Part shown: positions 53,418 to 62,477 of the stretch, in pieces | How positions within the stretch are numbered: the stretch's first letter is position 1 | Layout of the letters: each line of letters starts with the position of its first letter | NCBI RefSeq assembly: GCF_000444875.1 | Contig: NC_021985.1 | Location: forward strand, 5,414,170 to 5,478,169 | Source: Streptomyces collinus Tu 365 | GTDB taxonomy: Bacteria > Actinomycetota > Actinomycetes > Streptomycetales > Streptomycetaceae | Reading direction: 5' to 3' | DNA: 64,000 bases | The notes under the pieces: model-generated | Database searches by the model: none | The model's input: only the letters and a program-made list of their open reading frames with translations | Told to the model about the DNA's origin: nothing | Made by a program: the position numbers and the translations under genes

Positions 53418-54617
53418 ATGCAGGACACTGACCGCACCACCGGAACCTCCCCCCGCGTCGGCGTCTGGCTGGTCGGCGCCCGTGGCTCCGTCGCGACCAC
53501 CGTGGTCGCCGGCACGGCCGCGATCGCCGCTGATCTGGCCCCCGCGACCGGATGCGTCACCGAATCCCCCGTCTTCCGTGACGCGTCCCTGCCGGCCCTC
53601 GCCGACCTCGTGTTCGGCGGCCACGACATCGTCGGTGTGCCGCTGCCGGCGAGGGCCGGCCACCTTGCCGACGCGGGCGTGCTGCCCGCCCGCGTCGTCG
53701 CCGCCGTACGGCCCGCACTGGAGGCGGCCGACCGCGAGATCCGCGACGGCTCCCCGCGCCAGGGCGAACCGCAGTACACCACCGCCCGCCGGCTCGCCGC
53801 CGACATCGCGGACTTCCGCGCCCGGCACGGCCTGGAGCAGGTCGTCGTCGTCAACGTCTCCTCCACCGAGGCGCTGCCCGAGCCCGATCCCGCCTTCCTC
53901 GGCCTCGCCGACCTCGACAAGGCGCTGGCGACCAGCACCACCCTGCTGCCGCCCAGCTCCCTGTACGCGTACGCCGCCTTCCACGCCGGCTGCGCCTACG
54001 TCAACTTCACCCCGTCCGCAGGCGCCGCGCTGCCCGCGCTGGAGGAGCTGGCCCGGCTGCGCGGGGTGCCGCACGCGGGACGCGACGGCAAGACCGGCGA
54101 GACGCTGGTCAAGAGCGCCCTCGCGCCGATGTTCGCGCAGCGCGCGCTGCGCGTCCGCTCCTGGTCCGGCACCAACCTGCTCGGCGGCGGCGACGGGGCG
54201 ACCCTCGCCGACCCGGCGGCCGCACGCAGCAAGACCGAGTCCAAGCAGCGCGCCCTGGAGGAGACCGTCGGGCACGCCGTCGAGGGCCAGGTGCACATCG
54301 ACAACGTGCCCGAGATGGGCGAGTGGAAGACCGCCTGGGACCACATCTCCTTCGAGGGCTTCCTCGGGGTGCGCATGTCCCTGCAGTTCACCTGGCAGGG
54401 CTGCGACTCGGCGCTCGCCGCGCCCCTGGTCCTCGACCTGGTCCGGTTCGCCGCCCTGGCCCGGCGCCGCGGCGAGAGCGGCGCGCTGCCCGCCCTCGGC
54501 TTCTTCTTCAAGGACCCGGTGGCCTCCACCGAGCACAACCTGACCCTGCAGCACGCCCACCTCACCGCGTGGGCCGCGACCCCCGCCCGCGCGCCGTTGC
54601 CCGAGGGGGCGCGATGA
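53418..54617 (+). CDS. inositol-3-phosphate synthase family protein
   Basis: 399 aa. GVWLVGARGSVATTVVAG is the NAD-binding start; VNVSSTEALPEP, DGKTGETLVKSALAPMFA, WSGTNLLGGGDGATLAD and GFFFKDPVAS are as in myo-inositol-1-phosphate synthases, which cyclise glucose-6-phosphate. Canonical Ebo clusters have a dehydroquinate-synthase-like EboD at this place, also an NAD-dependent sugar-phosphate cyclase. This enzyme may fill that slot. It overlaps eboC by 4 bp. Confidence 0.88.
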   Translation: MQDTDRTTGTSPRVGVWLVGARGSVATTVVAGTAAIAADLAPATGCVTESPVFRDASLPALADLVFGGHDIVGVPLPARAGHLADAGVLPARVVAAVRPALEAADREIRDGSPRQGEPQYTTARRLAADIADFRARHGLEQVVVVNVSSTEALPEPDPAFLGLADLDKALATSTTLLPPSSLYAYAAFHAGCAYVNFTPSAGAALPALEELARLRGVPHAGRDGKTGETLVKSALAPMFAQRALRVRSWSGTNLLGGGDGATLADPAAARSKTESKQRALEETVGHAVEGQVHIDNVPEMGEWKTAWDHISFEGFLGVRMSLQFTWQGCDSALAAPLVLDLVRFAALARRRGESGALPALGFFFKDPVASTEHNLTLQHAHLTAWAATPARAPLPEGAR

Positions 54618-56416
54618 GCGGCCCGAGCACGACCGTGGGGCGGACGCCGGCGGGCGCACCGGCCGCGGCCGCCGTGGGGCGGCCCCGGGCCGGCGCGGTG
54701 ACGGCGCCCGGCGCGGCCGGGGCCACCGCCGGCGCCACGGGACGGCCGCTGCCGTCCACCGCCGACGGTTCCGCCAGCGCCGCGTCGCACGCCTCCACGA
54801 CGTCCGTGGCGGCCGCCGACGTCATCGTCACCTCCGCTCCGGACGCCTCCGCCGCGTCCACCACGTCCGTCCCGGCTGCCGACGCCTCCGTCACCTCAGC
54901 CCCGGCCGCCTCCGCCACCTCCTTGGACGCCTCCGCCGCCACATCCGCTTCCGCGTCCGTGACGGCCGACGCTTCCCCCGCGTCCGCCCCGGTCTCCTCG
55001 GCCGCCGCATCCTCGCCCCGCGAGCCGGGCCGCCGCCTGAGCTCCCTGGCCCGGGCGGCCCGGGAGACGGCCTTCGCCTGCCGGGAGGCGGCGCGTGCGG
55101 CCGGCAGCGCGTTCCGCGCGGCCCGCGGCGGCGCGCGGCCCCCGGCCGGCGACCCCGTCCGTGCGCCCGGCGCCGGTCCGGCGCGGCCCACGGCCGCCCC
55201 CGCCGGGGGCGCGCGGCCCCCGGCCGGCGACCCCGTCCGTGCGCCCGGCGCCGGTTCGGCGCGGCCCACGGCCGCCCCCGCCGGGAACGGCGGGGTGGCC
55301 GCCTCCGCGCTCGGCGCCGACGGTCGCGCCGGTAGCGGCACGGCCGTCCTCGGGTCCGCCGCCGAGGGTTCGGCCGGCACCGACGCTCCCGCCGCCGGCG
55401 CCTCCGCCGGCGCCCGCGCCTCCGAGTCCCGCGCCGACAGCTCCGCCGGGACCGGCACCCGCCGGAACCGCCCCTACGACACCGGATACCGTCCCCGCTC
55501 CCTGGTCCTGCGCCGCCGGGCCCGGGACGTCGCCGAGCTGGTGCGGGCGCCCGCCGCGCTCACCGTGCCCGGTGACGTGCTCGCCGGCGCGCTGGCCGCG
55601 GGGCGCCCCGCCGGCGGGCGGACGCTGCTGCTCGTCGCCTCCTCCGTCAGCCTGTACTGGGCGGGCATGGCGCTCAACGACTGGGCGGACCGCGAGGAGG
55701 ACGCCGAGGAACGCCCGGAGCGGCCGGTGCCGTCGGGCCGGATCCCCGCCGCCGCCGCGTTCGGCATCGCCGCCGGGCTCACCGCCGCGGGCCTCGGCCT
55801 GGGCGCGCTGGCCGGCGGACGGCGGGTCCTGCTGCGCCGCACACTGCCGCTGGCGGCCGCCGTCTGGGCGTACGACCTCGGTCTGAAACGGACTCCCCTC
55901 GGCCCCGCGGCCATGGCGGCGGCCCGCGCCCTCGACGTGCTGCACGGCACGGGCACCGGCCCGGCCGCGCCCGCGCTCGGCGCGGCGGCCACCGCCGGCC
56001 TGCACACCTGGGGAGTCACCCGACTCAGCCGGCACGAGGTGACCGGTGAGGCCGGCCGCGAGCCCCTGCTCGCCCTCGCCGTCACCGCGGCGACCGCGCT
56101 CGCCGCGAGCGGCGCGGTGACCGCGGCCCGTACCGGCCGGCTCACCGCGCCGGGCGCCCTGGCGGACCCCCGCCTCGCCGTGCCCGTCCTCGCCGCCGTC
56201 CTCTACGCGACGTCCTGCGCCCGCCCCCAGTGGGCCGCCCTGCGCCACCCGGGTGACCCGGCCCGGGTCCGGACCGCCGTCGGCGCCGGCATCCACGCGC
56301 TGCTGCCCCTCCAGGCGGCCCTCGTGGCCCGCGCCGGAGCCCCGCGGCTCGCCGTGGCGCTCGCCGCCGGGCTCCCGCAGGCGGCCCGGCTCGCCAGGAA
56401 GGTGTCCCCGACATGA
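54614..56416 (+). CDS. eboC: EboC-type UbiA-superfamily prenyltransferase with long N-terminal extension
   Basis: 600 aa. The C-terminal 290 residues are a UbiA-like membrane enzyme with about 8 hydrophobic segments and the Asp-rich motif NDWADREEDAEERPERPVPSGR at about 355. These bind prenyl diphosphates through Mg2+. The EboC family is usually about 280-320 aa. Here the first 290 or so residues are an Ala/Ser/Pro-rich, low-complexity extension with a duplicated 26-residue unit. The extension may be translated or the true start may be later, for instance at a Met or Val near residue 300. I cannot decide. It overlaps the next gene by 4 bp. Confidence 0.85.
   Translation: MSGPSTTVGRTPAGAPAAAAVGRPRAGAVTAPGAAGATAGATGRPLPSTADGSASAASHASTTSVAAADVIVTSAPDASAASTTSVPAADASVTSAPAASATSLDASAATSASASVTADASPASAPVSSAAASSPREPGRRLSSLARAARETAFACREAARAAGSAFRAARGGARPPAGDPVRAPGAGPARPTAAPAGGARPPAGDPVRAPGAGSARPTAAPAGNGGVAASALGADGRAGSGTAVLGSAAEGSAGTDAPAAGASAGARASESRADSSAGTGTRRNRPYDTGYRPRSLVLRRRARDVAELVRAPAALTVPGDVLAGALAAGRPAGGRTLLLVASSVSLYWAGMALNDWADREEDAEERPERPVPSGRIPAAAAFGIAAGLTAAGLGLGALAGGRRVLLRRTLPLAAAVWAYDLGLKRTPLGPAAMAAARALDVLHGTGTGPAAPALGAAATAGLHTWGVTRLSRHEVTGEAGREPLLALAVTAATALAASGAVTAARTGRLTAPGALADPRLAVPVLAAVLYATSCARPQWAALRHPGDPARVRTAVGAGIHALLPLQAALVARAGAPRLAVALAAGLPQAARLARKVSPT
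55130..55285 (+). repeat. 78-bp direct repeat, two copies, inside the eboC-like gene
   Basis: Two nearly identical in-frame copies (55130-55207 and 55208-55285) encode GARPPAGDPVRAPGAG followed by PARPTAAPAG or SARPTAAPAG. One base differs in the P/S codon. Its recent origin suggests a disordered, drifting linker. Confidence 0.85.
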
Positions 56417-57363
56417 GCGCCGCGGGTCTCCGCTTCGGCTACGGCACCAACGGCTTCGCCGACCACCGCCTCACCGACGCCCTCTCCGTCCTCACCCACC
56501 TCGGCTACGACGGGGTGGCCCTGACCCTGGACCACCAGCACCTCGACCCCTACGCCCGCGGCCTCGCGCCCCGCGTCCGCCGCGTCGCCCGCGACCTGCG
56601 CCGCACCGGCCTCGCCGTGGTCGTGGAGACCGGCGCGCGCTACCTCCTCGACCCGCTGCGCAAGCACCGGCCCACCCTGGTCTGCGCCGAGCCGGAAGGC
56701 CGCGCCGCACGCGTCGACCTGCTGCGCCGCGCCATCCGTATCGGCGCCGAACTCGAGGCGGAGGCCGTCCACTTCTGGAGCGGCACGCCGGACCCCGGCA
56801 CCACCCCGGAGCAGGCGTGGCAGCGCCTGGAGGAGGGCTGCGCGCAGGCGCTCGACGAGGCCGACCGGGCCGGCGTCGACCTGGCCTTCGAACCCGAGCC
56901 CGGCATGCTCGTCGAGGACCTCGCCGGATACCGCAGGCTGCTGCGTTCCCTCGGCGGCCACGACCGGTTCCGGCTCACCCTCGACATCGGGCACTGCCGC
57001 TGCCTGGAGCCGTGGCCGGAGGCGCGGTGCGTGGAGTTGGCCGCCGACCGGCTGGCCCACGTGCAGATCGAGGACATGCGGCGCGGGGTGCACGAGCACC
57101 TGCCGTTCGGCGCGGGCGAGATCGACTTCCCGCCGGTCCTTGAGGCCCTGCGCGACGCCCGCTACACCGGCCTGGTCTCGGTGGAACTGCCCCGGCACAG
57201 CCACGCCGCCACGGCGACGGCCCGCGACAGCATCGAGTTCCTGCACCGCACCGCCACCGCGCTCCCGGCCCCGCCCACCGCGGGCGCAGACGCACGACCG
57301 GCCCGAGCCCGGGTGTCCGCGCACCGCTCCGCAACCGTCCCGATGGAGGTGGCCCCCGTATGA
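56413..57363 (+). CDS. sugar phosphate isomerase/epimerase family TIM-barrel protein
   Basis: 316 aa of the xylose isomerase-like TIM-barrel (AP endonuclease 2) superfamily: FGYGTNGFADHRL, VVVETGARYLLDP, VDLAFEPEPGMLVEDLAGY, LTLDIGHCRC and HVQIEDMRRGVHEHLPFGAGEIDF. These place metal ligands Glu-Asp-His-Glu. Ebo clusters carry one or two such barrels. The C-terminal 40 residues are Ala/Pro-rich. Overlaps at both ends show an unbroken operon. Confidence 0.88.
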   Translation: MSAAGLRFGYGTNGFADHRLTDALSVLTHLGYDGVALTLDHQHLDPYARGLAPRVRRVARDLRRTGLAVVVETGARYLLDPLRKHRPTLVCAEPEGRAARVDLLRRAIRIGAELEAEAVHFWSGTPDPGTTPEQAWQRLEEGCAQALDEADRAGVDLAFEPEPGMLVEDLAGYRRLLRSLGGHDRFRLTLDIGHCRCLEPWPEARCVELAADRLAHVQIEDMRRGVHEHLPFGAGEIDFPPVLEALRDARYTGLVSVELPRHSHAATATARDSIEFLHRTATALPAPPTAGADARPARARVSAHRSATVPMEVAPV

Positions 57364-58019
57364 CCGCGCCCACGCTCACCCACGCCCCGGCGACCGTCCA
57401 CGACGCCCTGACCGCCCGCACCCTCAGGGAGTCCCTCGTCTCCGTCCTGGGGGAAGCCCAGCGCACCCGGCTGGCCCAGGACCTCGCCGCGGTCGCGACA
57501 CAGGGCCCCGCCGCCCTCGACGCCCGCTTCCCCGCCGCCGGCCGCCACTACGGCCGCGGCCCCCTGCCCGGCTGGGCCGACTGGCACGTGGAGGACGGCG
57601 TCCGCACCCTGCTGCTCACCCGGCTCCCGCTCCAGGGCGAGGAACTGGCGGCCGAGGCCGCGGCCCGCTACGGGGACGGCGACGCCGCCGAGCGCCGCGG
57701 CGTCCTGCGCGCCCTGCCGTTCCTCGCGATCGGCGCCGCCGGCCTGCCCCTCACCGACGACGCCCTGCGCACCAACGACACCCGGCTCATCGCGGCCGCC
57801 CTCGGCCCCTACGCCCGTACCCACCTGGACCAGTACCGCTGGCGCCAGGCCGTCCTGAAGTGCCTGTTCACCGGCATCCCGCTGCGTACGGTCGCCGGCC
57901 TGCGCGACCGCGCCGACGCCGAACTGGCCCGCATGGCCCTGGGGTTCGCCGCCGAGCGGCGCGCCGCCTCCCGCACCGTGCCCGCCGACCTCTGGCTGGT
58001 CGCCACCCCCGAGCACTGA
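57360..58019 (+). CDS. eboA: EboA-domain protein
   Basis: 219 aa. The family core is visible as ALRTNDTRLIAAALGPYARTHLDQYRWRQAVLKCLFTGIPL. EboA has no known biochemical function. It is required with the other Ebo proteins for moving precursors across the cytoplasmic membrane in cyanobacterial scytonemin and in Pseudomonas algicide pathways. It overlaps the preceding gene by 4 bp. Confidence 0.88.
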   Translation: MTAPTLTHAPATVHDALTARTLRESLVSVLGEAQRTRLAQDLAAVATQGPAALDARFPAAGRHYGRGPLPGWADWHVEDGVRTLLLTRLPLQGEELAAEAAARYGDGDAAERRGVLRALPFLAIGAAGLPLTDDALRTNDTRLIAAALGPYARTHLDQYRWRQAVLKCLFTGIPLRTVAGLRDRADAELARMALGFAAERRAASRTVPADLWLVATPEH

Positions 58020-58058
58020 CCGAACCCGAACCCACCCCCGAGCGGAAAGCCCCCGGCC

Positions 58059-58916
58059 ATGCGCATCTTCGACCCTCACATCCACATGACGTCCCGGACG
58101 ACGGACGACTACAAGGCGATGCACGCCGCGGGCGTCCGTGCCCTGGTTGAGCCCGCGTTCTGGCTCGGCCAGCCGCGCACCTCCCCGGCCAGCTTCACCG
58201 ACTACTTCGACTCCCTGCTGGGCTGGGAGCCGTACCGCGCCGCCCAGTTCGGCATCCACCACTACTGCACCATCGGGCTCAACCCGAAGGAGGCCAACGA
58301 CCCGCGCTGCACGCCCGTCCTCGACCGGCTGCCCCGCTACCTCGCCAAGGACGGCGTGGTCGCCGTCGGCGAGATCGGCTACGACACCGTCACCGAGGCC
58401 GAGGACCACGCCTTCGCGGCCCAGCTCGCCCTCGCCGTCGAGTTCGGCCTGCCCGCGCTCGTGCACACCCCGCACCGCGACAAGGCCGGCGGCACCCGCC
58501 GCTCCCTGGACGTCGTGCGCGAGTCCGGCATCGACCCCGCGCACGTGGTCCTGGACCACCTCAACGAGGTCACCGTCGACGAGGTGGCCGGCAGCGGCTG
58601 CTGGATGGGCTTCTCCATCTACCCCGACACCAAGATGACCCCCGAGCGCATGGTCGCCATCCTGAAGCGGCACGGCACCGAGCGCATGCTGGTCAACTCG
58701 GCCGCCGACTGGGGGCACAGCGACCCGCTGCTCACCCGGGCCACCGCCGAGGCCATGCTCGCCGCCGGGTTCGACGAGGACGACGTGGACCGCGTGCTGT
58801 GGCGCAACCCGGTCGCGTTCTACGGCCAGTCCGGCCGGCTCGGCCTCGACGGCTACAACGACACCCAGGCGGCGGGCCTGTTCGCGGGCAACTCCATCGC
58901 CCGCGGCGGGAGCTGA
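58059..58916 (+). CDS. eboB: TatD-family metal-dependent hydrolase (EboB)
   Basis: 285 aa. Metal ligands are in place: FDPHIHMTS (HxH), GEIGYDT (Glu), VHTPHRD (His), VVLDHLNEV (His) and NSAADWGHSD (Asp). TatD-like enzymes hydrolyse phosphoesters or amides; the EboB subgroup is specific to Ebo clusters. The gene starts 39 bp after eboA with the ribosome site GAGCGGAAAG. Confidence 0.9.
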   Translation: MRIFDPHIHMTSRTTDDYKAMHAAGVRALVEPAFWLGQPRTSPASFTDYFDSLLGWEPYRAAQFGIHHYCTIGLNPKEANDPRCTPVLDRLPRYLAKDGVVAVGEIGYDTVTEAEDHAFAAQLALAVEFGLPALVHTPHRDKAGGTRRSLDVVRESGIDPAHVVLDHLNEVTVDEVAGSGCWMGFSIYPDTKMTPERMVAILKRHGTERMLVNSAADWGHSDPLLTRATAEAMLAAGFDEDDVDRVLWRNPVAFYGQSGRLGLDGYNDTQAAGLFAGNSIARGGS

Positions 58917-58925
58917 GGAGCGGTC

Positions 58926-60083
58926 ATGCGTGTGCGACACCCCGACGGCAGCACCGTCCACCTGGCGTACTGCACCAACGTGCACCCCGCCGAGACGCTC
59001 GACGGCATCATCGGCCAGCTCGCCGCCTACGCCGAACCGGTGCGGGTCGCGGCCGGCGCCGAGCGGATCGGCGTCGGCCTGTGGCTGCCCGCCGAGACCG
59101 CGGGCCGGCTCGCCGCCGACCCGGCGGCCGTGGCCCGGCTGCGCCGCGAACTGACCGCGCGCGGCCTGGAGACGGTCACCCTCAACGGCTTCCCGTACCG
59201 CGGCTTCCACGCCCGGGTCGTCAAGCGTGCCGTGTACTACCCGGACTGGTCGGAACCGGCCCGCCTGGAGTACACCCTCGACCTCGCCCGGGTGCTGGCC
59301 GGGCTGCTGCCGGAGGGGGCCCGCGGCTCCATCTCCACCCTGCCGCTGGCCTGGCGCACCGTGTGGACGTCTGCCCAGCGCGCCATGGCCGCCCGCCAGC
59401 TCGACGCGCTCGCCGAGGGGCTGAAGCAGATCGCCGCCGACACCGGCCGCACCATCCGGGTCGGTGTCGAGCCGGAGCCCGGCTGCGTCGTGGAGCGCAC
59501 CGACCAGGCCGTCGACGCGCTGGCCGGCACCGACTCCGAGTGGATCGGCCTGTGCCTGGACGCCTGCCACCTCGCCGTCGCCCACGAGGACCCGGTCGAG
59601 GTGCTGGGCCGGCTGCGCGAGGCCGGCATCCCGGTGGTCAAGCTCCAGGCGGCCACCGCGCTGGAGGTCGCCGACCCCGCCGACCCGGCCGTACGGGAAC
59701 TGCTCGCGGACTTCGCCGAACCCCGCTTCCTGCACCAGACCCGCGAGCCGTCCCCGGGCGGCCGGCTGCTCGGCACCGACGACCTGGGGCCCGCGCTCTC
59801 CGGCGCGCTGCCCGGCGACCGGCCCTGGCGCATCCACTACCACGTGCCCCTGCACGAGGACCCGAGCCCGCCGCTGGCGAGCACCCGGCCGCTGCTCCGC
59901 GAGACCCTCGCCGCCCTGCTGGGCGGGGAGCGGGCGGTCACCGACCACATCGAGGTCGAGACCTACACCTGGTCCGTGCTGCCCGGCCACCGCGAGGACA
60001 CCCTCGCCCACGGCCTGGCCGCGGAACTGACCTGGCTGCGCGACGAGTTGCTGGGCCTCGGACTGCGGCAGGAGACGTCATGA
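58926..60083 (+). CDS. eboE: metabolite traffic protein EboE
   Basis: 385 aa TIM-barrel protein. The opening LAYCTNVHPAETLDG and VTLNGFPYRGFH, then VGVEPEPGCVVERTDQAV, IGLCLDACHLAVAHEDP and VVKLQ fit EboE, a xylose-isomerase-like family. The reaction is unknown. It overlaps the EboF-like gene by 4 bp. Confidence 0.9.
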   Translation: MRVRHPDGSTVHLAYCTNVHPAETLDGIIGQLAAYAEPVRVAAGAERIGVGLWLPAETAGRLAADPAAVARLRRELTARGLETVTLNGFPYRGFHARVVKRAVYYPDWSEPARLEYTLDLARVLAGLLPEGARGSISTLPLAWRTVWTSAQRAMAARQLDALAEGLKQIAADTGRTIRVGVEPEPGCVVERTDQAVDALAGTDSEWIGLCLDACHLAVAHEDPVEVLGRLREAGIPVVKLQAATALEVADPADPAVRELLADFAEPRFLHQTREPSPGGRLLGTDDLGPALSGALPGDRPWRIHYHVPLHEDPSPPLASTRPLLRETLAALLGGERAVTDHIEVETYTWSVLPGHREDTLAHGLAAELTWLRDELLGLGLRQETS

Positions 60084-61468
60084 GCGGCGGTCGCACGACG
60101 ACGAGCACGGCGGTGCTGTGCACGGTCGGCCTCACCCCGCGGCTGCTGGAGCACATGCCGCACGTGCGGGCGGTCGGCGAACAGGGCTTCAGCGCCCCGC
60201 TGGACACGGTGTTCCCCGCCGTCACCGCCACCGTGCAGGCCACCCTGACCACCGGGCTGCGGCCGAGCGAGCACGGGGCGGTGGCCAACGGCTGGTACCA
60301 CCGCGACCACGGCGAGGTCATGATGTGGCGCCAGCACAACGCGCTGGTGCGGGGCGAGAAGGTCTGGCAGGCGGCCCGCCGCCGCGACCCCGGCCACTCC
60401 ACCGCCTACCTGTGCTGGTGGTGGGCGATGGGCGCGGACGTGGACACGGTCCTCACCCCGCGGCCGGTCTACCACCACGACGGCCGCAAGGCCCCGGACT
60501 GCTACACCGTGCCCGCCGGCCTGCGCGACGAACTCACGGCGGCACAGGGCGAGTTCCCGCTGTTCCAGTACTGGGGCCCCACGGCCTCGATCGCCTCCAC
60601 CCGGTGGATCGCGGGCGCGGCGCGCTACGTCGTCGACCGCCGGCGCCCCGACCTGACCTTCGTCTACGTGCCGCACCTGGACTACGACCTCCAGCGCTAC
60701 GGCCCCGACAGCCCGCAGGCGGTCCGCGCCGCCCGCGAGACGGACGCCGCGCTCGCCCCGCTGCTCGCGGACCTGCGCGAGCGGGGCACCACGGTGGTGG
60801 CGCTCAGCGAGTACGGCATCAGCCCGGTGAGCCGGCCCGTGGACGTCAACCGCGCGCTGCGCCGCGCGGGACTGCTGGAGGTGTACACCCAGCGCGGCAT
60901 GGAGTACCTCGACCCGCACACCTCCCGGGCGTTCGCCGTCGCCGACCACCAGGCCGCGCACGTGTACGTCGCCGACCCCGCCGACGTCCCGCGGGTGCGG
61001 GACGTGCTGAAGGCGGTGGAGGGCGTCGACGAGATCTGGGACCGCACCGAGCAGGCGGCCTACGGCATCGACCACCCCAACGCGGGCGAACTGGTCCTCG
61101 TGTCGGAGCCGGACGCCTGGTTCACCTACTACTACTGGCTCGACGACGACCGCGCACCGGACTTCGCGCGGGGCGTCGAGATCCACCGCAAGCCGGGCTA
61201 CGACCCCGCCGAGCTGTTCTTCGACCCGTCGATCCCGGCGGTGAAGGCCAAGGCGGCGTGGACCGTGCTGCGCAAGAAGGCCGGGATGCGCGCACCGCTG
61301 ACCGTGGTGCCGCTCGACCCCGGCCTGGTCAGGGGCAGCCACGGACGGCTGCCCTCCGACGACCGGGACGGGCCGCTGCTGCTGTGCTCGGACCCGGCCC
61401 AGGAACGGGACCGCTACCACGCCACCGAGGTCAAGGATCTGATCCTGCGCCTCAACGGACTGGCCTGA
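60080..61468 (+). CDS. nucleotide pyrophosphatase/phosphodiesterase-like protein (EboF-like)
   Basis: 462 aa of the alkaline-phosphatase superfamily, type I phosphodiesterase group. LDTVFPAVTATVQATLTTGLRPSEHGAVANGWY carries the Thr nucleophile; PHLDYDLQRYG (metal Asp), ALSEYGISPV and VADHQAAHVYVAD give further metal ligands. No signal peptide is seen, so it acts in the cytoplasm unless exported otherwise. In Ebo clusters the equivalent protein (EboF) may split a carrier-linked phosphodiester. The substrate is unknown. Confidence 0.88.
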   Translation: MSGGRTTTSTAVLCTVGLTPRLLEHMPHVRAVGEQGFSAPLDTVFPAVTATVQATLTTGLRPSEHGAVANGWYHRDHGEVMMWRQHNALVRGEKVWQAARRRDPGHSTAYLCWWWAMGADVDTVLTPRPVYHHDGRKAPDCYTVPAGLRDELTAAQGEFPLFQYWGPTASIASTRWIAGAARYVVDRRRPDLTFVYVPHLDYDLQRYGPDSPQAVRAARETDAALAPLLADLRERGTTVVALSEYGISPVSRPVDVNRALRRAGLLEVYTQRGMEYLDPHTSRAFAVADHQAAHVYVADPADVPRVRDVLKAVEGVDEIWDRTEQAAYGIDHPNAGELVLVSEPDAWFTYYYWLDDDRAPDFARGVEIHRKPGYDPAELFFDPSIPAVKAKAAWTVLRKKAGMRAPLTVVPLDPGLVRGSHGRLPSDDRDGPLLLCSDPAQERDRYHATEVKDLILRLNGLA

Positions 61469-61499
61469 GACCGGCCGTGACGAGGAGAGAGGAGGACGG

Positions 61500-62318
61500 A
61501 TGGCTACGCGACCGGCCCAGGCCGACGCGCACATCGACCACGCGGCGGACGTCGGTGAGGTGTACGTACCCGACACGGCACGCGCGGTGGTGGAGCGGCT
61601 GCGGCGCAGCGGCGAGACCCACGTGTGGTGGTGGCCGCTCGGCGAGGCGACGGATCCGGCGGACTTCGTGCTGCTGGACGAACAGGAACGGGCGCGCATG
61701 CGGCGCTTCCACGCGCCACGGGACGCGGCCGCGTTCACGACCACCCGCGCGGGCGCGCGGCGCGCGGTGGCCGGGCTGCTGGGCGTGCCGGCCCACACCG
61801 TGCGCTTCGGCCGGCGCATCTGCCCCGGCTGCGGCGACGCGGACCACGGGCCGCCCGCCGTGGTCCGGCCCCCGGTCCCGCTGGCCATCAGCCTCTCGCG
61901 CACCGACGGGTGCGGGGTGCTGGCGGTCCGGGCGGGCGACTGGGTGGGGGTGGACGTGGAGGCGTACCGCCCGATGGAGTCGGAGGCGCTGGCCCAGCTC
62001 GTGCTGACGCCGGACGAGGCCGAGCGGATCCTGTCGCTGCCCGACGGGCCGTCCCGCACGGCCCTCTTCCACCGGGCGTGGACCCGCAAGGAGGCGGTGG
62101 TGAAGGCGGTGGGCCTCGGTCTGCTGGGCATGCCGCTGAACACCCTGGACGTCGGTCCCGGGCAGGAGGGCCCGCTGACCGTGACCCACGTCCACGAAGG
62201 CCGTACGACGACCTGGCACGTGGAGGACCTGGACCTGAACGGCCCGTGGTCGGCGTCCCTGGCCCGCCCGTCGACGGCGGTGCCGCTGGGCCCGGTCCGC
62301 CTGAACGCCCCGGCCTGA
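61500..62318 (+). CDS. Sfp-type 4'-phosphopantetheinyl transferase
   Basis: 272 aa. GVDVEAYRPME and the signature AWTRKEAVVKAVGLGL are the conserved CoA/Mg2+ site of Sfp-type enzymes. It would activate the four NRPS carrier domains and the ACP in this cluster. It follows the EboF-like gene by 31 bp with the strong ribosome site GAGAGAGGAGG and ends the operon before two hairpins. Confidence 0.94.
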   Translation: MATRPAQADAHIDHAADVGEVYVPDTARAVVERLRRSGETHVWWWPLGEATDPADFVLLDEQERARMRRFHAPRDAAAFTTTRAGARRAVAGLLGVPAHTVRFGRRICPGCGDADHGPPAVVRPPVPLAISLSRTDGCGVLAVRAGDWVGVDVEAYRPMESEALAQLVLTPDEAERILSLPDGPSRTALFHRAWTRKEAVVKAVGLGLLGMPLNTLDVGPGQEGPLTVTHVHEGRTTTWHVEDLDLNGPWSASLARPSTAVPLGPVRLNAPA

Positions 62319-62325
62319 CCGACCA

Positions 62326-62357
62326 GGGCTCCGCGCACCCCCTCCGGCGCGGAGCCC
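62326..62357 (+). terminator. hairpin after the phosphopantetheinyl transferase gene
   Basis: Perfect arms GGGCTCCGCGC and GCGCGGAGCCC, 7 bp after the stop codon. It marks the right-hand end of the cluster's main operon. Confidence 0.8.
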
Positions 62358-62399
62358 GCCAGACCCCCGGTACCGATCCCCCCTCGGTCACCGGGAGAC

Positions 62400-62444
62400 G
62401 CGGTCCCCGGCCCCCGGCCCTCCCCGGCGGGGGCCGGGGACCGC
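62400..62444. terminator. second hairpin in the same intergenic region
   Basis: Arms GCGGTCCCCGGCCCC and GGGGCCGGGGACCGC, perfect, loop about 15 bases. It may back up the first terminator or control the following gene. Confidence 0.6.
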
Positions 62445-62477
62445 CTCACATCCGGCCCATCCAGCCAGGGAGCCCCC

